DNA of 64,000 nucleotides from Oceanobacillus rekensis (GTDB lineage: Bacteria; Bacillota; Bacilli; Bacillales; Amphibacillaceae), in NCBI RefSeq assembly GCF_002153375.1, contig NZ_MTBQ01000001.1, positions 124,001 to 188,000 of the forward strand, read 5' to 3'. The position numbers and the translations under genes are program-made. The number at the start of each line of letters is the position of its first letter. Position 1 is the stretch's first letter. The notes under the pieces were generated by a model. That model was not told where the DNA came from. It worked only from the letters and a program-made list of their open reading frames with translations, and did not search any database. Shown here one piece after another: positions 62,387-64,000 of this stretch.

Positions 62387-63184
62387 TTACTTTTTGCTGA
62401 ATTGTCTTTTAAGTAATGTTTCCATCAATTGCGGAAATAACCGGTACAGCACACTTCCTATCTCCATCCAAAAGGGCATGTTTAATTCCCGCTTTTTGGA
62501 GAATAGATGGTGGACCACCTTTTTAGCTACCCGATCAGGATCAAGCATATAACGTTCAACGTTTTTTTGATATGTACCTGAAGGGTCGGCAATAGAGAAA
62601 AAATTGGTATGAACTGGTCCGAGGTTAACTGCTGTGACAAATATATTATGTTGCCTGACTTCTTGTCGCAATGTGTTCGTAAAACCAAGGAGCGCATGCT
62701 TAGAAGCACCATATGCAGCTGATTTTGGTGTTGAAATCTTGGCTGCCTGAGAAACAATATTGATCATATGACCATTATTATTTTCGATGAAATGCGGAAT
62801 AAGCAGCTGGGATATTTTCATAGGTGCATATACATTGAGCTGAAACATTTGAGAAACATCTGTCAACCTCATGTCAATTACACTGTCAAAAATCCCAATC
62901 CCAGCATTGTTAATTAAACCATGTATGTGGTCATGCTCTATCAATATTTGATTTATAATTGGTTCAATGTCAGCTTGATTTTGGAGGTCGATTTTATATA
63001 TAAAGCTCTCTGCCCCCAATTTGTTTTCAATCCGAAGCTGTATGTCTGCCAACGTATCAATGGACCGTGCAAGCATAATCGGTATCCCACCATTCATTGC
63101 AATAGACATGCAAAGTCTTTCACCAATTCCACTTGATGCACCAGTAACAATTACTTTTTTATGTTTGAGTTTATTTTGCATCAT
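62387..63184 (-). CDS. yqjQ: SDR-family NAD(P)-dependent oxidoreductase YqjQ
   Basis: Short-chain dehydrogenase with VIVTGASSGIGERL (TGxxxGxG), NNAGIG, and the Ser-Tyr-Lys set (IVSQAAKISTPKSAAYGASKHALLGF). The C-terminal part is basic with a possible amphipathic end. ATG at 63184 or 63181 overlaps the yqjP stop region, so translation is coupled to the upstream MBL gene, as for yqjP-yqjQ in B. subtilis. Substrate unknown. About 265 aa. Confidence 0.88.
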   Translation of the reverse strand: MMQNKLKHKKVIVTGASSGIGERLCMSIAMNGGIPIMLARSIDTLADIQLRIENKLGAESFIYKIDLQNQADIEPIINQILIEHDHIHGLINNAGIGIFDSVIDMRLTDVSQMFQLNVYAPMKISQLLIPHFIENNNGHMINIVSQAAKISTPKSAAYGASKHALLGFTNTLRQEVRQHNIFVTAVNLGPVHTNFFSIADPSGTYQKNVERYMLDPDRVAKKVVHHLFSKKRELNMPFWMEIGSVLYRLFPQLMETLLKRQFSKK

Positions 63185-64000
63185 AGACCATGATCCCATT
63201 CTCCATCGAATAATCAACCATCCCCATATCAAATAGATAATCGAGTTGGCCGACTGTTTCAGATATGGTCAGATTAAGTTGCTTCTCATAATGTTTTGGG
63301 AAGAGTTTCATGCAGAGTTCGAATGGAGTCGATGCTTTCTCCCGCAGTAAATGATATACTTTATTGGCTCGCTTTTCTTGGCTGATCAACCGTTTGTTTA
63401 TGAGGTCAGCGGCATCAGAAAATATTTCACCATGTCCTGGAAATACGTTGGTTATTCCGAGACCCAGGCATTTTTTTAAACTGTTTCGGTAGTCAAGCAT
63501 TGGCTTAGGTCTATCTTCAGCTTCGTTCATTGGAGCCTCTATCATCGGATTTGGTGAGATATGTTTAATTAAATGGTCGCCACCAATGAACAGGCCATCC
63601 TTTTCTCTGAAAAAAGAAAGATGTGTCTGGGCATGACCTTTCGTTTCAATTACTTTAAATTCTGGATGACCTGGTAACATGTCACCTTCCTGAATCTTTG
63701 CTGTTAATGAACCACTTCCAGCAAACTGAAATGTATCCATTAGTTTGGAAAATGCATAATGTGAATTTTCTGGAATACCAGTTTGATAATAAAATGCATC
63801 AAAAAACTGTTCGTTTTCATTTTTGAAAGATTTGTTTCTTGTTAACCATGATGCAACATTTTCATGTGCTGTAAGGTGTTGCATTCTTGGAAACTCTTCA
63901 ATCAGTCCAGTATGATCTGGGTGGTGATGTGTTAAAATAATCTGCTCTATATCTATAGGTTTATAACCCAGTTCGCTCAGTTGGGCAATTACGCTTTCTC
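63171..64000 (-). CDS. yqjP: MBL-fold metallo-hydrolase YqjP (5' end outside window)
   Basis: Metallo-beta-lactamase-fold hydrolase. The metal motif HxHxDH is visible as THHHPDHTGL near 63925; further ligands are in PGHPEFKVIETKGHAQTHLS and FIGGDHLI, and FPGHGEIFSDAADLI completes the set. The frame is open to the right window edge, so the true start is not seen; a later ATG at 63884 lies after the metal motif and is not the start. Its stop codon overlaps yqjQ. Confidence 0.88.
   Translation of the reverse strand, partial: ESVIAQLSELGYKPIDIEQIILTHHHPDHTGLIEEFPRMQHLTAHENVASWLTRNKSFKNENEQFFDAFYYQTGIPENSHYAFSKLMDTFQFAGSGSLTAKIQEGDMLPGHPEFKVIETKGHAQTHLSFFREKDGLFIGGDHLIKHISPNPMIEAPMNEAEDRPKPMLDYRNSLKKCLGLGITNVFPGHGEIFSDAADLINKRLISQEKRANKVYHLLREKASTPFELCMKLFPKHYEKQLNLTISETVGQLDYLFDMGMVDYSMENGIMVYDAK

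Overview
The window is about 64 kb of low-GC DNA from an endospore-forming member of the Bacillaceae. The gene order matches the Bacillus subtilis interval from cmk to yqjP, and the intergenic repeats and small gene content suggest a Virgibacillus/Oceanobacillus-like genome (an inference, not a species call). Most backbone genes lie on the minus strand.

Backbone, left to right. 0-14 kb: partial plsC, cmk, the PilZ protein motI (ypfA), spore germination genes ypeB-sleB, prsW, an asparaginase, ypdA, glutamate dehydrogenase, ddl, mecB, a RecQ-family helicase with ypbB, and ferredoxin. 14-25 kb: sigX-rsiX behind an autoregulatory-looking promoter, a cobalamin-riboswitch unit (ECF S component plus DUF4430 lipoprotein), and resA-B-C and resD-E for cytochrome c maturation and redox control. 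25-45 kb: rluB, spmA/spmB/dacB, scpA/scpB, an orphan ribT, ppiB, lysA, a reduced spoVA locus (AA, AB, AF only), dacF-spoIIAA-spoIIAB-sigF, the nucleoside genes pdp-punA-deoB, xerD, yqzK, fur, spoIIM and an EndoQ-like yqxK. At 59.8-64 kb the backbone resumes with nudF, yqkF, yqkB, yqjQ and a partial yqjP.

Between yqxK (ends 45.33 kb) and nudF (starts 59.78 kb) lies a roughly 14.4-kb accessory island. Its intact core is a protein ADP-ribosylation/lipoylation module: GcvH-L, a zinc-type macrodomain ADP-ribosyl hydrolase, a class M sirtuin (SirTM), a second lipoate-protein ligase and an LLM-family flavin oxidoreductase, with a divergent Old-Yellow-Enzyme-like gene. Between the divergent genes is a 24-bp interrupted palindrome that could be an operator. 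The rest is mostly decay products of mobile DNA: a CBO0543 pseudogene, an AlkD gene split by a stop codon, a rearranged group II intron downstream of a csp terminator, a VOC/csp chimera, a broken VirD4/TraG coupling gene and a broken tyrosine integrase next to nudF. Two intact small genes sit among them and look like sporulation brakes: a Sda-like histidine-kinase inhibitor and a Spo0E-like phosphatase.

The intergenic regions also hold at least two families of palindromic repeats. One lies between the cobalamin riboswitch and the genes it presumably controls. No rRNA, tRNA or CRISPR array was recognised.
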